From: an uncultured Kangiella sp.
GTDB lineage: Bacteria > Pseudomonadota > Gammaproteobacteria > Enterobacterales > Kangiellaceae
NCBI GenBank assembly: GCA_947498625.1
Contig: CANMKR010000002.1
Span: 372,001 to 436,000, forward strand
Direction of reading: 5' to 3'
Length of the DNA stretch: 64,000 nt
A model generated the notes under the pieces. The model was given only the letters and a program-made list of their open reading frames with translations. It ran no database searches and was not told where the DNA came from. Of this stretch, positions 45,322 to 54,325 are shown one piece after another. The translations under genes and the position numbers were made by a program. Within the stretch, counting starts at the first letter, position 1; each line of letters begins with the position of its first letter.

Positions 45322-46719
45322 ATGTTAGTTTCTATTGTCGACGCCCTTGCGGGCAAACCTGGCGAAGGTGAAGAAGTCACCGTTCAAGGCTGGGTACGTA
45401 CTCGTCGTGACTCGAAAGCTGGTCTTTCCTTTGTCAATATTCACGATGGTAGCTGCTTTAATCCAATCCAAGCAGTGGTCGATAATAATGTTAATAATTA
45501 TGATTCTGAAGTCACTAAACTGACCACTGGTTGCTCTGTTCGCGTAACCGGCACCTTAGTTCCTTCGCAAGGCAAAGGCCAGACTTTTGAAATACAAGCT
45601 ACTGCACTAGAAGTTTTAGGTTGGGTCGACGATCCTGATACCTACCCAATGCCAATGAAGCCGCATACGGTTGAGCATTTGCGTAAGCATGCGCATTTAC
45701 GCCCTCGCACCAACCTTATTGGTGCCGTTACTCGTGTTCGTAATTGTCTGGCGCAGGCGATCCATCGCTTTATGCATGAAAATGGTTTCAACTGGATCCA
45801 CACGCCAATCATCACCGCTTCTGATGCCGAAGGCGCCGGTGAAATGTTTCGCGTGAGCACTTTGGATCAAACCAACCTGCCAATGACTGACAAGGGTGAA
45901 ATTGATTATTCCAAAGATTTCTTTGGCCAGGAATCCTTCTTAACAGTTTCGGGTCAATTGAACGTTGAAAGTTACTGTATGGCTATGTCTAAGGTATATA
46001 CCTTCGGCCCTACCTTCCGCGCAGAAAACTCAAACACCAGTCGTCATCTAGCAGAATTTTGGATGGTGGAGCCAGAAATTGCCTTTGCAGATTTATCTCA
46101 AGACGCCGATTTAGCAGAAGCTATGATGCGTTATATTTTCAAAGCAGTTTTAGACGAATGTGGCGATGATATGGCATTCTTCCAACAGCGGGTAGATAAA
46201 GACTGTATTAACCGTTTAGAAAACGTTATCAATAACAGTTTTGAGCGGATGACTTATACCGATGTCATTTCTACTTTGGAAAAATCGAATAAAAAATTCG
46301 AATTCGATGTTAAATGGGGAATTGATCTTCAATCTGAGCATGAGCGTTTCATTGCTGAAGAGTATGTGGGGCGCCCTACCGTTGTCACTGATTACCCTAA
46401 AGATATCAAAGCCTTCTACATGCGTATGAACGATGATGGCAAAACCGTTGCTGCAATGGACGTTTTGGCTCCAGGTATTGGCGAGATCATTGGTGGCTCA
46501 CAACGTGAAGAGCGCTTAGACGTATTAGACGCTCGTATTGATGAAATGGGTTTACCTAAAGAGCATTACTGGTGGTATCGTGATTTGCGCCGTTATGGCA
46601 CTGTCCCTCACGCAGGTTTTGGTTTAGGCTTTGATCGCTGTGTATCTTATGTTACAGGAGTGCAAAATATCCGTGACGTTATCCCATTCCCACGAGTACC
46701 TAATAACGTTAAGTTCTAA
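45322..46719 (+). CDS. asnS: Asparaginyl-tRNA synthetase
   Basis: A 465-residue class IIb synthetase. The N-terminal OB fold binds the anticodon ([20 protein letters not shown]). Motif 2 is visible as [26 protein letters not shown] and motif 3 as [15 protein letters not shown], quoted here in pieces. The length is the same as in E. coli. It charges tRNA-Asn directly, so the organism does not depend only on the transamidation route. A terminator follows. Confidence 0.97.
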   Translation: MLVSIVDALAGKPGEGEEVTVQGWVRTRRDSKAGLSFVNIHDGSCFNPIQAVVDNNVNNYDSEVTKLTTGCSVRVTGTLVPSQGKGQTFEIQATALEVLGWVDDPDTYPMPMKPHTVEHLRKHAHLRPRTNLIGAVTRVRNCLAQAIHRFMHENGFNWIHTPIITASDAEGAGEMFRVSTLDQTNLPMTDKGEIDYSKDFFGQESFLTVSGQLNVESYCMAMSKVYTFGPTFRAENSNTSRHLAEFWMVEPEIAFADLSQDADLAEAMMRYIFKAVLDECGDDMAFFQQRVDKDCINRLENVINNSFERMTYTDVISTLEKSNKKFEFDVKWGIDLQSEHERFIAEEYVGRPTVVTDYPKDIKAFYMRMNDDGKTVAAMDVLAPGIGEIIGGSQREERLDVLDARIDEMGLPKEHYWWYRDLRRYGTVPHAGFGLGFDRCVSYVTGVQNIRDVIPFPRVPNNVKF

Positions 46720-46731
46720 TTATAATAATTT

Positions 46732-46760
46732 AAAAGAGTCGCATAAGCGGCTCTTTTTTT
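46732..46760 (+). terminator. Terminator of asnS
   Basis: AAAAGAGTCGC and GCGGCTCTTTT form a stem with one G-T pair and a 4-nt loop, followed by a T run, 12 bases after the asnS stop. Confidence 0.85.
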
Positions 46761-46797
46761 ATATGCTTAAATCATAGCAAATGATTTTTTAACCATT

Positions 46798-46974
46798 ATG
46801 AGTAAAAGCAATCATACCAGTGAAATCACAGAGTTTTTAAAGAAACTTGATGAAGAAATAAAACCTAACTCACAGTCGCGCCAAGCTGAAAAAGACAAGT
46901 ATGCGCAAATCAATGAAAAGCGTGATAACCCAGAATACGATGAGCACAAGTCAACATTGTGGGAAGGGTTCTAA
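46798..46974 (+). CDS. Small CBU_0585-like protein
   Basis: A 58-residue, highly charged cytoplasmic protein starting MSKSNHTSEITEFLKKLDEE and ending STLWEGF. Small gammaproteobacterial proteins with the same pattern (an FLKxxD start, a Gln/Lys-rich helix, a WEGF end) are annotated as the CBU_0585 family; I make this link from memory. The function is unknown. It follows the asnS terminator and precedes a small membrane protein gene by 9 bases. Confidence 0.7.
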   Translation: MSKSNHTSEITEFLKKLDEEIKPNSQSRQAEKDKYAQINEKRDNPEYDEHKSTLWEGF

Positions 46975-46983
46975 TAGAGCTCT

Positions 46984-47382
46984 ATGATTTTGAATGCCCT
47001 AAAGCTCTCGTACACTATAATCTTTATACTTATCTTCTTACCACTATCGATCTTATGGTGTTACACGCTTTTTGCAATTCCTGTAGCTTTACAACAATTA
47101 TTAGTCGACGGTCTTGACTATGGTGATATTATTTTACTGCTGCTATCTCCAGTTTCAGGGTTTTCTATATTTTGTGCGTACTTCGCTTCTTTCAAATTGA
47201 TAACTAATCAATCACCAGTTTTTTATATTCATCCTTTATACCATCTAGGTGTTCTTATTGGATGTACTTTGAGCTTATATTTTGCTTGTGTGATTAATTG
47301 GTTTTTTATATTTCCTTTCTCTGTAATGGCGTTATTTTACTTAGGAGTTTATCTGCAAAACGTATATCTTATAAAACCGTAG
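46984..47382 (+). CDS. Hypothetical four-TM membrane protein
   Basis: A 132-residue, very hydrophobic protein with four predicted TM segments (about 8-32, 46-68, 82-103 and 105-127) and short loops. It has no recognisable motif. It starts 9 bases after the small CBU_0585-like gene, so the two may be co-transcribed. It is probably real because the hydrophobic periodicity is regular over the full length. Confidence 0.6.
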   Translation: MILNALKLSYTIIFILIFLPLSILWCYTLFAIPVALQQLLVDGLDYGDIILLLLSPVSGFSIFCAYFASFKLITNQSPVFYIHPLYHLGVLIGCTLSLYFACVINWFFIFPFSVMALFYLGVYLQNVYLIKP

Positions 47383-47424
47383 TAGTTCTAACTATATTCA
47401 CCATCAAGATTATGAGTACACATC

Positions 47425-48549
47425 ATGATTAAAGAAATAATACTGATAAGCTCTGTTTTTATACAAACAAGCACTATTGGAAACTTAACCATCGAAGAAC
47501 AGCGAATCCCTTTGGCAGAAGAAAAACTTGGTCAAGCCGCTAAAGAATACGATTTTATCCTAAACACTTTAACAAAAGCCGCTCCGAAACTATCAAAAGA
47601 AAGTATATCTCGATTGTCTATAAGCTATGCTAACAATTTATGGCTGAATGCAGTTGCAGACATTCAATCAGAAGATTCAAGCCCTGATGATAGAAGCCTC
47701 TACTGGGCGCGTCTGAAATTATCTAAACTCATTAAACAAAAAGCAAAAGTGAACTCTGACATTTTATGGGAAATGGAAAGAGGTTCTCGCGGTCAAAATG
47801 ATATAAACTTTTCTGACAAGGCTACAAAGAAGATACTCATCACTGGCTTTGATCCTTTTTTCCTTGATAAAAACATTGGACAAAGTAACCCCTCTGGTCT
47901 AGCAGCGCTAATGCTCGATGGAAAAACTTACCACATTGATGATGAGCTTATCCAAATTGAAAGCGTTATTTTTCCAGTACGTTTTGCAGATTTTGATCAT
48001 GGAGAAGTGGAACGTTTTTTAGAGCCTTATTTGTCGAGTAATAACGTGGATATGCTCGTGACCATCAGTATGGGTAGAGATGATTTTGATTTAGAGCGCT
48101 TCCCTGCCCTTCGTCGTTCCGCCAAAGCACCAGATAATTTAAACGTTTTTACAGGTGCCGATAGCAAAAACCCATTAATACCTATGATTGGAAATCAAAA
48201 GTTAATTGGTAATGAGTTTGTTGAGTTCAGCTTACCAGTTAAGGCTATGACTAAAATTCAGTCACCTTATCTAGTAAACGATAGAACAACAGTAACCACA
48301 ACTAAGAAGACATTTGATGCAGATTCCATAAAGCAGTTATTAGATACAACATCGGTTGCTGGTTCAGGCGGCGGCTTTTTATCCAATGAAATATCTTATC
48401 GAAGCATAAACCTAGCCAATCAACTAAATAGCAAGGTCGCCGTTGGTCATTTACACACGCCAAGAGTAAAAGGGTTCCACTTAGAGAAAGAGTTACAAAT
48501 CGTCCAGCAAATTCAAAAAATTATTATCGCTGGCGCTTTAAGTCTATAA
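47425..48549 (+). CDS. Exported pyroglutamyl-peptidase-I-like protein with Cys replaced
   Basis: A 374-residue protein. After a likely signal peptide (about 1-19) comes an unassigned helical region (about 20-130), then a C15 domain that begins ILITGFDPFF, the PGP-I start. In active C15 peptidases the nucleophile is the Cys of a (Y/F)xCN motif; here the matching stretch reads GGFLSNE, with Ser320. The His region reads GHLHTPRVKGFH (His344 likely equivalent). A possible Glu is in the DLERFPAL block. It may be inactive, may use Ser, or may bind pyroglutamyl peptides. Export is also unusual for this cytoplasmic family. Confidence 0.7.
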   Translation: MIKEIILISSVFIQTSTIGNLTIEEQRIPLAEEKLGQAAKEYDFILNTLTKAAPKLSKESISRLSISYANNLWLNAVADIQSEDSSPDDRSLYWARLKLSKLIKQKAKVNSDILWEMERGSRGQNDINFSDKATKKILITGFDPFFLDKNIGQSNPSGLAALMLDGKTYHIDDELIQIESVIFPVRFADFDHGEVERFLEPYLSSNNVDMLVTISMGRDDFDLERFPALRRSAKAPDNLNVFTGADSKNPLIPMIGNQKLIGNEFVEFSLPVKAMTKIQSPYLVNDRTTVTTTKKTFDADSIKQLLDTTSVAGSGGGFLSNEISYRSINLANQLNSKVAVGHLHTPRVKGFHLEKELQIVQQIQKIIIAGALSL

Positions 48550-48552
48550 TTT

Positions 48553-49005
48553 TTAGGCTTCGTTAGCTTTTTTAGTAACGGGCTTAATCGCAACTTCTTG
48601 AATAGTAAAAACCGCTTTGTCGTTGCCAAGTAAAGCATTATGTAAAGCATTCAACTTAATTTGATAGTTTTTGCCTTTGAACTTAATGGTACGTTTATCA
48701 CCGCTACGCATAGAGTTTCTATGCATCAAGGTTTCTTGAGTGTAAATTCCATTTGCATCTTTAATGCTAAAATAAACTGAAGTCATCACTTGCCCAGCAG
48801 TAATATCGCCTATGGAAAGTGTCACCTTATCTTTATATTCCAAAATGCGCTTACTACTGCGTTGAGAAATAGTAATAATAGATTTCTCGCCAATCGGTAA
48901 AACTACTTTAGCTTTTTTATGTGCTGCGATTAAATCGTTACTGACAGTGGCGATAATCACACTTAAAAACAATATGATGCTAGTAGTAAGGATGCTTTTA
49001 TTCAT
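48553..49005 (-). CDS. Exported protein of unknown function
   Basis: A 150-residue protein with a hydrophobic N-terminus (about 5-24) that is either a signal peptide or an anchor. The rest is Lys-rich with alternating beta strands (KVTLSIGDITAGQVMTSVYF, KGKNYQIKLNALHNALLG, AVFTIQEVAI). No family is recognised. It lies 15 bases downstream of the hotdog thioesterase gene on the same strand, and its stop faces that of the C15-like gene 4 bases away. Confidence 0.62.
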   Translation of the reverse strand: MNKSILTTSIILFLSVIIATVSNDLIAAHKKAKVVLPIGEKSIITISQRSSKRILEYKDKVTLSIGDITAGQVMTSVYFSIKDANGIYTQETLMHRNSMRSGDKRTIKFKGKNYQIKLNALHNALLGNDKAVFTIQEVAIKPVTKKANEA

Positions 49006-49020
49006 AATTATCTCTCTGTT

Positions 49021-49512
49021 CTACTGTTCCAAGAAGCTTTTAGGTACTTTAACAGCGATAAGTTTAGCTTCATTGCAGATCTCACCTTGAGACTCAAGGG
49101 TACATTCTAAAGTAATTTTCTTGGGTTTTGCTTGAACCACTTTGGCTTTTAGCACTACAGGGGTATCAATAGGCACCGGGCGATTAAATCGAACTTCCAA
49201 AGTGCCAGTAGCAAACCACAAAAAATCACCATTTTCAGTATCGCCAATCGGCCTTCCATCCATCTCATAAGCTTTAGCAAAAGCCGTACAAACACAATGA
49301 CAATCTATAATGGTAGAGATAATACCGCCATTAAGGACATGCTCAGGACCAGCATTATGATGCGTTTGAGGTACGAACTCACATACTGATTCTTCACCCT
49401 CTTTTCCTTGTTGCCAGTAGCTTTTGATCCCCAAGCCATTGTCATTTAAGGTGCCACAACCAAAACAATGGTTGTTTGGCATTTGATCTTGGAACGATAT
49501 CTTTATAGTCAT
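49021..49512 (-). CDS. PaaI-type hotdog-fold thioesterase
   Basis: A 163-residue hotdog protein. The central helix motif HVLNGGIISTIIDCHCVCTA has the Gly-Gly and acidic residue used by PaaI/YbgC-like thioesterases, followed by strands FATGTLEVRFNRPVP and PVVLKAKVVQ. An N-terminal NHCFGCGTLNDNGLGIK block is typical of the subgroup. It should hydrolyse an acyl-CoA of unknown chain type. It is the first gene of a leftward pair. Confidence 0.87.
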   Translation of the reverse strand: MTIKISFQDQMPNNHCFGCGTLNDNGLGIKSYWQQGKEGEESVCEFVPQTHHNAGPEHVLNGGIISTIIDCHCVCTAFAKAYEMDGRPIGDTENGDFLWFATGTLEVRFNRPVPIDTPVVLKAKVVQAKPKKITLECTLESQGEICNEAKLIAVKVPKSFLEQ

Positions 49513-49649
49513 ATTTAGAATAATTATCGGATTTTTAAGAATGTTAGCAAAAGATATTGTTTAAATCAGTTCTTTGTTAGCTATTTAGTTAATAGATATT
49601 GAGGCTATGAATTGTTAACCTGCTAGCTGGTCAACCACCACTCATTAAT

Positions 49650-50186
49650 ATGAAAGTTATTATCTGCTTAACGTTATTGCTAGCATCATTTGCAACGAGT
49701 TCTAAAGAACAGCTTGTTCCTAATGGACCTGCTATTAAAGATTACGGTCCTACTTATGCCATTGCTGACAGTGATGTAAAGCTACCAAAAGACCATATTT
49801 ATAAAGCTGTGTTTGATATTGTGGAGGCTCCAGATGGTCATTCTGCACATAATCGCTCTATTGAAAGTATCGCTCGCTTTATCAATATGCATGTTCGCAA
49901 CGGCGTAAAACCAGAAAATATAGAGTTAGCAGCCGTATTTCATGGTCCTGCAACTAAAAACACTTTATCAGATAAGGCATACCAACAAAGGTATCAGTCA
50001 AAAAACCCAAACTCTAAGCTATTGCAACAGCTGGCTGATTTTGGGGTAAAATTCTACTTATGTGGTCAGTCAGCATTTTTTAGTGGCATTGACAAAAATG
50101 AGCTCAATAGAGATATAAAACTAGGCTTATCGGCCATGACCATGTTCGTATTATTACAGGACGAAGGGTACAACTTAATCCCTTAA
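49650..50186 (+). CDS. Exported DsrE-like protein
   Basis: A 178-residue protein with a short signal peptide (about 1-17). The rest has the DsrE/YchN pattern: VFDIVEAPDG, SIARFINMHVRNGV, LAAVFHGPAT, LLQQLADFGVKFYLCGQSA (with the conserved Cys near 140), and a closing LSAMTMFVLLQDEGYNLIP. Members bind or transfer sulfur or form multimers, but periplasmic forms are not characterised. It is monocistronic, upstream of the bkd promoter region. Confidence 0.82.
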   Translation: MKVIICLTLLLASFATSSKEQLVPNGPAIKDYGPTYAIADSDVKLPKDHIYKAVFDIVEAPDGHSAHNRSIESIARFINMHVRNGVKPENIELAAVFHGPATKNTLSDKAYQQRYQSKNPNSKLLQQLADFGVKFYLCGQSAFFSGIDKNELNRDIKLGLSAMTMFVLLQDEGYNLIP

Positions 50187-50240
50187 TTCATTAGAAAATT
50201 TTATTTATAAGTGTTTAGCTATTAATACAACTAAAGAAGC

Positions 50241-50256
50241 TTTACGTTAACGTAAA
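50241..50256. promoter_or_regulatory. 16-bp perfect palindrome, LiuR-like operator
   Basis: TTTACGTTAACGTAAA is a perfect palindrome 150 bases before the bkdA1 start. It closely resembles the site I recall for LiuR, the MerR-family regulator of branched-chain amino acid breakdown in Gammaproteobacteria, whose regulon includes bkd genes in some relatives. No liuR is in the window. Confidence 0.55.
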
Positions 50257-50406
50257 TGCCACTATACAAATGGGCTAAAATTGCGTAGAATCGCGCCCGA
50301 AATTGAATCTATTTAAATTTAGGGGTTAGTTTAAATTCAGTAGCTAAGTTGCTGAAAAATAGCTGAAAAGCATAAATCCCCCTTCTTAATTAAAGGAGAT
50401 CTAGCC

Positions 50407-51492
50407 TTGACGACTAGAACCACTGCTTCTTTCGAGATTAAGTATCATCAGTACCTAGATGCTGATGGTAAAGCGACTCAAGAATTACCAGCTTTTGCCA
50501 AAGATATGGATAAGATGCGCTCACTTTATCGTGACATGGCTTTGTTACGCGCATTCGATGCAAAAGCTTACGCTCTTCAGCGCACCGGTAAAATGGGTAC
50601 CTTTCCAGCTTCATTAGGCCAAGAAGCTATCGGTATTGGTTATGGCGATGCTATGACTGAAAAAGATGTCTTAGTCCCCTACTACCGTTCTACCGGCGCC
50701 TTGTTAAAACATGGCGTTAGCATGAAAGAAATTTTACTTTACTGGGGTGGTAACGAGGACGGTTCTGACTACGCAGTGGCCAAAGAAGATTTTCCAATCT
50801 GCGTTCCAATCGCTAATCAAATCATTCATTGCGCCGGTGTCGCTAAAGCGATGCAAATGCGCGGTGAAAAGCGTGCTGCGGCAACTGAAATTGGTGAAGG
50901 TGGTACCTCTGAAGGTGATTTCTACGAAGGCATCAATGTTGCTGGAATTTGGAATCTAGGTTGTGTCTTTATGGTTAACAATAACCAATGGGCAATCTCA
51001 GTCCCTACTGAAATTCAAACTGCTTGTGAAACTTACGCCCAAAAAGCTATTGCAGCTGGTATTGAAGGTGTACAAGTTGATGGCAACGACATTATCGCTG
51101 TTAAGCAAATGGCCGAATACGCTTTTGAAAAGGCGCGAAATGGTGGCGGCCCTACTCTAATTGAAGCAATTACTTACCGTTTGTGTGATCACACTACAGC
51201 CGATGATGCTTCTCGTTATGATGATCCAGCGGTAAAAGAAGAAGCTTGGAAAAATGAGCCTATGGTTCGTTTACGCAAGTATCTTGAAGCTAACAATGCT
51301 TGGACTGACGCGGATGAAGACTCCATGAAAGCTGAGATTGCAGCCGAAGTTGATGCCGCAGTTAAAGAATACGAAGCTCATCCAAAACCTGGTGCTGAAT
51401 TGATGTTTGACCATCTATATGCAGAACTTCCAGAGATGACTAAACCACAACGTGAAGCAGCGCTTGCGCTTCAAGCAAAAGGAGCGAAATAA
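50407..51492 (+). CDS. bkdA1: Branched-chain 2-oxoacid dehydrogenase E1 alpha
   Basis: A 361-residue TPP enzyme subunit. The TPP motif runs from GEGGTSEGDF to NNNQWAIS; the GEG form and the PYYRSTGALLKHG block are more like BCKDH than the pyruvate enzyme (usually GDG). It decarboxylates 2-oxoacids from valine, leucine and isoleucine. The start is a TTG with AAGGAG 8 bases upstream; no other start fits. Its stop overlaps the next ATG by one base. PdhA of a pyruvate complex is the alternative; the upstream palindrome favours bkd. Confidence 0.85.
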   Translation: MTTRTTASFEIKYHQYLDADGKATQELPAFAKDMDKMRSLYRDMALLRAFDAKAYALQRTGKMGTFPASLGQEAIGIGYGDAMTEKDVLVPYYRSTGALLKHGVSMKEILLYWGGNEDGSDYAVAKEDFPICVPIANQIIHCAGVAKAMQMRGEKRAAATEIGEGGTSEGDFYEGINVAGIWNLGCVFMVNNNQWAISVPTEIQTACETYAQKAIAAGIEGVQVDGNDIIAVKQMAEYAFEKARNGGGPTLIEAITYRLCDHTTADDASRYDDPAVKEEAWKNEPMVRLRKYLEANNAWTDADEDSMKAEIAAEVDAAVKEYEAHPKPGAELMFDHLYAELPEMTKPQREAALALQAKGAK

Positions 51493-52472
51493 TGGCGGCA
51501 ATTACTTTAATTGAAGCAGTTAATGCTGCTCTTGCTTACGAGTTAGAACACGACCAAGATGTGGTTTTATTTGGTGAAGATGTAGGTAAAAATGGCGGTG
51601 TTTTCCGCGCAACCGATGGCTTACAAAAGAAATATGGCGAAGATCGAGTTATTGACTCCCCACTAGCAGAATCTATGATTGCAGGTTTGGCAGTCGGTAT
51701 GGCAGCACAAGGCTTAAAGCCAGTTGCAGAGATGCAATTTATGGGCTTTATTTTCCCTGCAGTGGATCAAATTTTCGGTCAAGCGGCTCGTATGCGCCAC
51801 CGTACCCGTGGCCGTTTGACTATGCCAATGGTTATTCGTGCACCATTTGGTGGCGGTATCCATGCCCCTGAGCATCACTCAGAATCAACAGAAGCTTTAT
51901 TTGCGCATATTCCTGGTTTGAAAGTGGTTATCCCTTCAAATCCAAGTCGCGCTTATGGTCTTATGTTAGCAGCCATTCGTGATCCAGATCCGGTAATATT
52001 CTTAGAGCCAAAGCGTGTTTATCGAATTGTTAAGCATGAAGTTGAAGACAATGGCGAAGAATATCCATTAGAAGCATGTTTTGTTGACCGCGAAGGCTCT
52101 GACATCACATTGATTTCTTGGGGCGCAATGATGCATGAAACCAATATTGCGGCTGAAAAACTAGCTGCTGAAGGTATTGATGCAGAAGTGATTGATGTTG
52201 CTACTGTTAGCCCCATCGATATGGATACCATTTTAGAATCAGTTCGTAAGACCGGGCGCGTTTGTATCGTACAAGAAGCACCTAAATCTGGCGCCGTAGG
52301 TTCAGAAATTGCAGCCGAGATTGCAGAACATGCCATTATGAGTTTATTAGCTCCGATTGGTCGTGTTTCAGGTTATGATACGGTGATGCCTTATTACAAA
52401 CTTGAAAAGCAATATATGCCAACGGTTGATCGCATCTTAGATGAAGCGCGTAAAATCATGGAGTACAAATGA
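51492..52472 (+). CDS. bkdA2: Branched-chain 2-oxoacid dehydrogenase E1 beta
   Basis: A 326-residue subunit that completes the E1 heterotetramer. It shows LFGEDVGKNGGVFRATDGL, DSPLAESMIAGLAVGMA (Glu near the TPP thiazole), QAARMRHRTRG, and a transketolase C-terminal domain (VSPIDMDTI). The ATG overlaps the bkdA1 stop (TAATG) and its own end overlaps bkdB by 4 bases, so the three subunits are made together. Confidence 0.9.
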   Translation: MAAITLIEAVNAALAYELEHDQDVVLFGEDVGKNGGVFRATDGLQKKYGEDRVIDSPLAESMIAGLAVGMAAQGLKPVAEMQFMGFIFPAVDQIFGQAARMRHRTRGRLTMPMVIRAPFGGGIHAPEHHSESTEALFAHIPGLKVVIPSNPSRAYGLMLAAIRDPDPVIFLEPKRVYRIVKHEVEDNGEEYPLEACFVDREGSDITLISWGAMMHETNIAAEKLAAEGIDAEVIDVATVSPIDMDTILESVRKTGRVCIVQEAPKSGAVGSEIAAEIAEHAIMSLLAPIGRVSGYDTVMPYYKLEKQYMPTVDRILDEARKIMEYK

Positions 52473-54193
52473 GACAGTTTAATTTACCCGACTTAGGTGA
52501 AGGCTTACCCGATGCGGAAGTAGTCCGCTGGTTAGTTGCTGAAGGTGATGAAGTTGCTGTTGATCAACCAATGGTTGAGATGGAAACTGCCAAAGCCGTC
52601 GTTGAAGTTCCTTCTCCATACGCAGGCCGCATTGCAAAATTACACGGTCAACCTGGTGATGTCATCGATGTAGGTGCTGTTTTAGTATCTTTTGGCGAGC
52701 TAGGTGAAGAGCCTGTAGCAGAAGAAGTTCCTGCTGATAAGCCTAAAAATGAACCTGTATCCCCAGCAACACCTGCAGTGGCTGACAATGCAGTTTCAGG
52801 CGATTCAGAAGTCTTCAAATTACCTGATTTAGGCGAAGGTTTGCCGGATGCGGAGGTGGTTCGCTGGTTAGTGAACGAAGGCGATACCGTTGCTGTAGAC
52901 CAACCGATGGTTGAAATGGAAACGGCTAAAGCAGTAGTTGAAGTCCCCTCTCCAGTTGCAGGTGTTGTCAGTAAATTACATGGCCAGGCTGGCGATGTAA
53001 TCGAAGTTGGTGCGCCATTAGTCGAGTTTGGTGGGACTGTAGGTTCATCCACTGCTTCTACTCCTGCTAAAGAAGACAAACCTGAAGAGCGTGAAGACAG
53101 CGGTACAGTTGTAGGTGCTGTAGAAGTTGGCAACACTGTAGTTGCAGAAACTTCCAGCGCGGTAGTTAAAGCGTTAGCTCGTAAGTTAAAAGTGGATTTG
53201 ACTCAAGTTAAAGGCACTGGCGCTAATGGCTCTATTACGCAGAAAGATGTTAAAGCAGCCGCTAAAAATGGTACAGCAAAATCTAACGCCTCTGCCCCAG
53301 TAGTAGAAACCAATACAAGTTACATTGAAACTAGCAACCCGCTTGCTTATAAAGCCTCGCCAGCAGTTCGTGCATTAGCACGCAAACTTGGCGTTGATTT
53401 AGCGACTTGTGCAACTTCGGGTCGTAAAGGCTCTATAACTCGTGAAGATGTTGAAATGGCAACTAAGGGCGTTACCGCTCCTGCTGCACAAACTCAACTT
53501 CTTTCGCAAGCTGATTTAAATGCCCCGCTAGCTAAAGGTTATCCTACCCTAGTCAATGGACAAGCTGAAACTGTACGCGGAGTACGCCGTGCTATGGCAA
53601 TGGGTATGTCCCATGCCCACGCAACGATTGTACCGACCACTCTAGTAGAAGACGTCGATATTACGGCATGGCCGAAAGGTACTGATTCACTAGCACGTTA
53701 TGTGCGAGCTTTGGTTGTTGCAGCTAAACAAGTTCCAGCTTTAAATGCCTGGTTTGATGGCGAAAAATACGAGCGTACCATGCACGCTTCTGTGAACGTT
53801 GGGATCGCAGTTGACTCTGAAGCAGGCTTATATGTTCCAGTAGTCCACAAAGCTGATGAGATGGGCATGGCCGGCGTTAGAGCTCGCGTTCAAGATTTAC
53901 GTCAAAAAATCGAAAGCAAAACCCTAAAGCAAGAAGATCAACAAGATGCCACCATTACCCTATCAAACTTCGGCTCTATTGCAGGCCGTTATGGCACACC
54001 TGTGGTATCTCCGCCGCAAGTAGCCATCATGGGCACTGGACGCTTCCGCAAAGAGCTTAAGTTAACTGAAAATGGTATTCAAAATGCAAAAATGCTACCG
54101 CTTTCGTTAACTTTTGATCACCGCGCCTGTACTGGCGGTGAAGCAGCAAGGTTCCTAGCGGCTGTTTTAGAAGATTTGCAAAAAGCTCACTAA
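52469..54193 (+). CDS. bkdB: Branched-chain 2-oxoacid dehydrogenase E2, two lipoyl and two E3-binding domains
   Basis: A 574-residue E2. Two nearly identical lipoyl domains (about 1-77 and 113-190; lipoyl Lys42 and Lys154 in METAKAVVEV) point to internal duplication. Two E3-binding-type domains follow (about 228-263, AVVKALARKLKVDL; and 296-331, AVRALARKLGVDL), where one is normal. The catalytic domain (about 360-574) ends FDHRACTGGEAARFL: His551 is present, but the Asp of HRxxDG is Thr555. SucB in this window keeps DG. I recall a TGGEA variant in some proteobacterial E2s, so it may be a clade trait, with catalysis less dependent on the Asp. No lpd gene follows. Confidence 0.88.
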   Translation: MRQFNLPDLGEGLPDAEVVRWLVAEGDEVAVDQPMVEMETAKAVVEVPSPYAGRIAKLHGQPGDVIDVGAVLVSFGELGEEPVAEEVPADKPKNEPVSPATPAVADNAVSGDSEVFKLPDLGEGLPDAEVVRWLVNEGDTVAVDQPMVEMETAKAVVEVPSPVAGVVSKLHGQAGDVIEVGAPLVEFGGTVGSSTASTPAKEDKPEEREDSGTVVGAVEVGNTVVAETSSAVVKALARKLKVDLTQVKGTGANGSITQKDVKAAAKNGTAKSNASAPVVETNTSYIETSNPLAYKASPAVRALARKLGVDLATCATSGRKGSITREDVEMATKGVTAPAAQTQLLSQADLNAPLAKGYPTLVNGQAETVRGVRRAMAMGMSHAHATIVPTTLVEDVDITAWPKGTDSLARYVRALVVAAKQVPALNAWFDGEKYERTMHASVNVGIAVDSEAGLYVPVVHKADEMGMAGVRARVQDLRQKIESKTLKQEDQQDATITLSNFGSIAGRYGTPVVSPPQVAIMGTGRFRKELKLTENGIQNAKMLPLSLTFDHRACTGGEAARFLAAVLEDLQKAH

Positions 54194-54210
54194 GTTTTAA
54201 AACTTAACAA

Positions 54211-54244
54211 AAAAGCGCAACTGGTAACAGCTTGCGCTTTTTTT
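54211..54244 (+). terminator. Terminator of the bkd operon
   Basis: AAAGCGCAA and TTGCGCTTT, with CTG/CAG pairing inside, form a strong stem followed by T, 18 bases after the bkdB stop. Confidence 0.88.
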
Positions 54245-54325
54245 ATGTTTTGAAACAATTGTTTTCTAGTGCATTGTTTATAGCTTTGTTATTCTCATAT
54301 AGTTTTTTAATTAATGGGAATAATT

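Noticed and set aside
52469-54193. Reading the operon as pyruvate dehydrogenase (pdhABC)
   Set aside because: Not excluded, but the GEG form of the TPP motif and the LiuR-like palindrome favour the branched-chain type; gene symbols are therefore given with moderate confidence.
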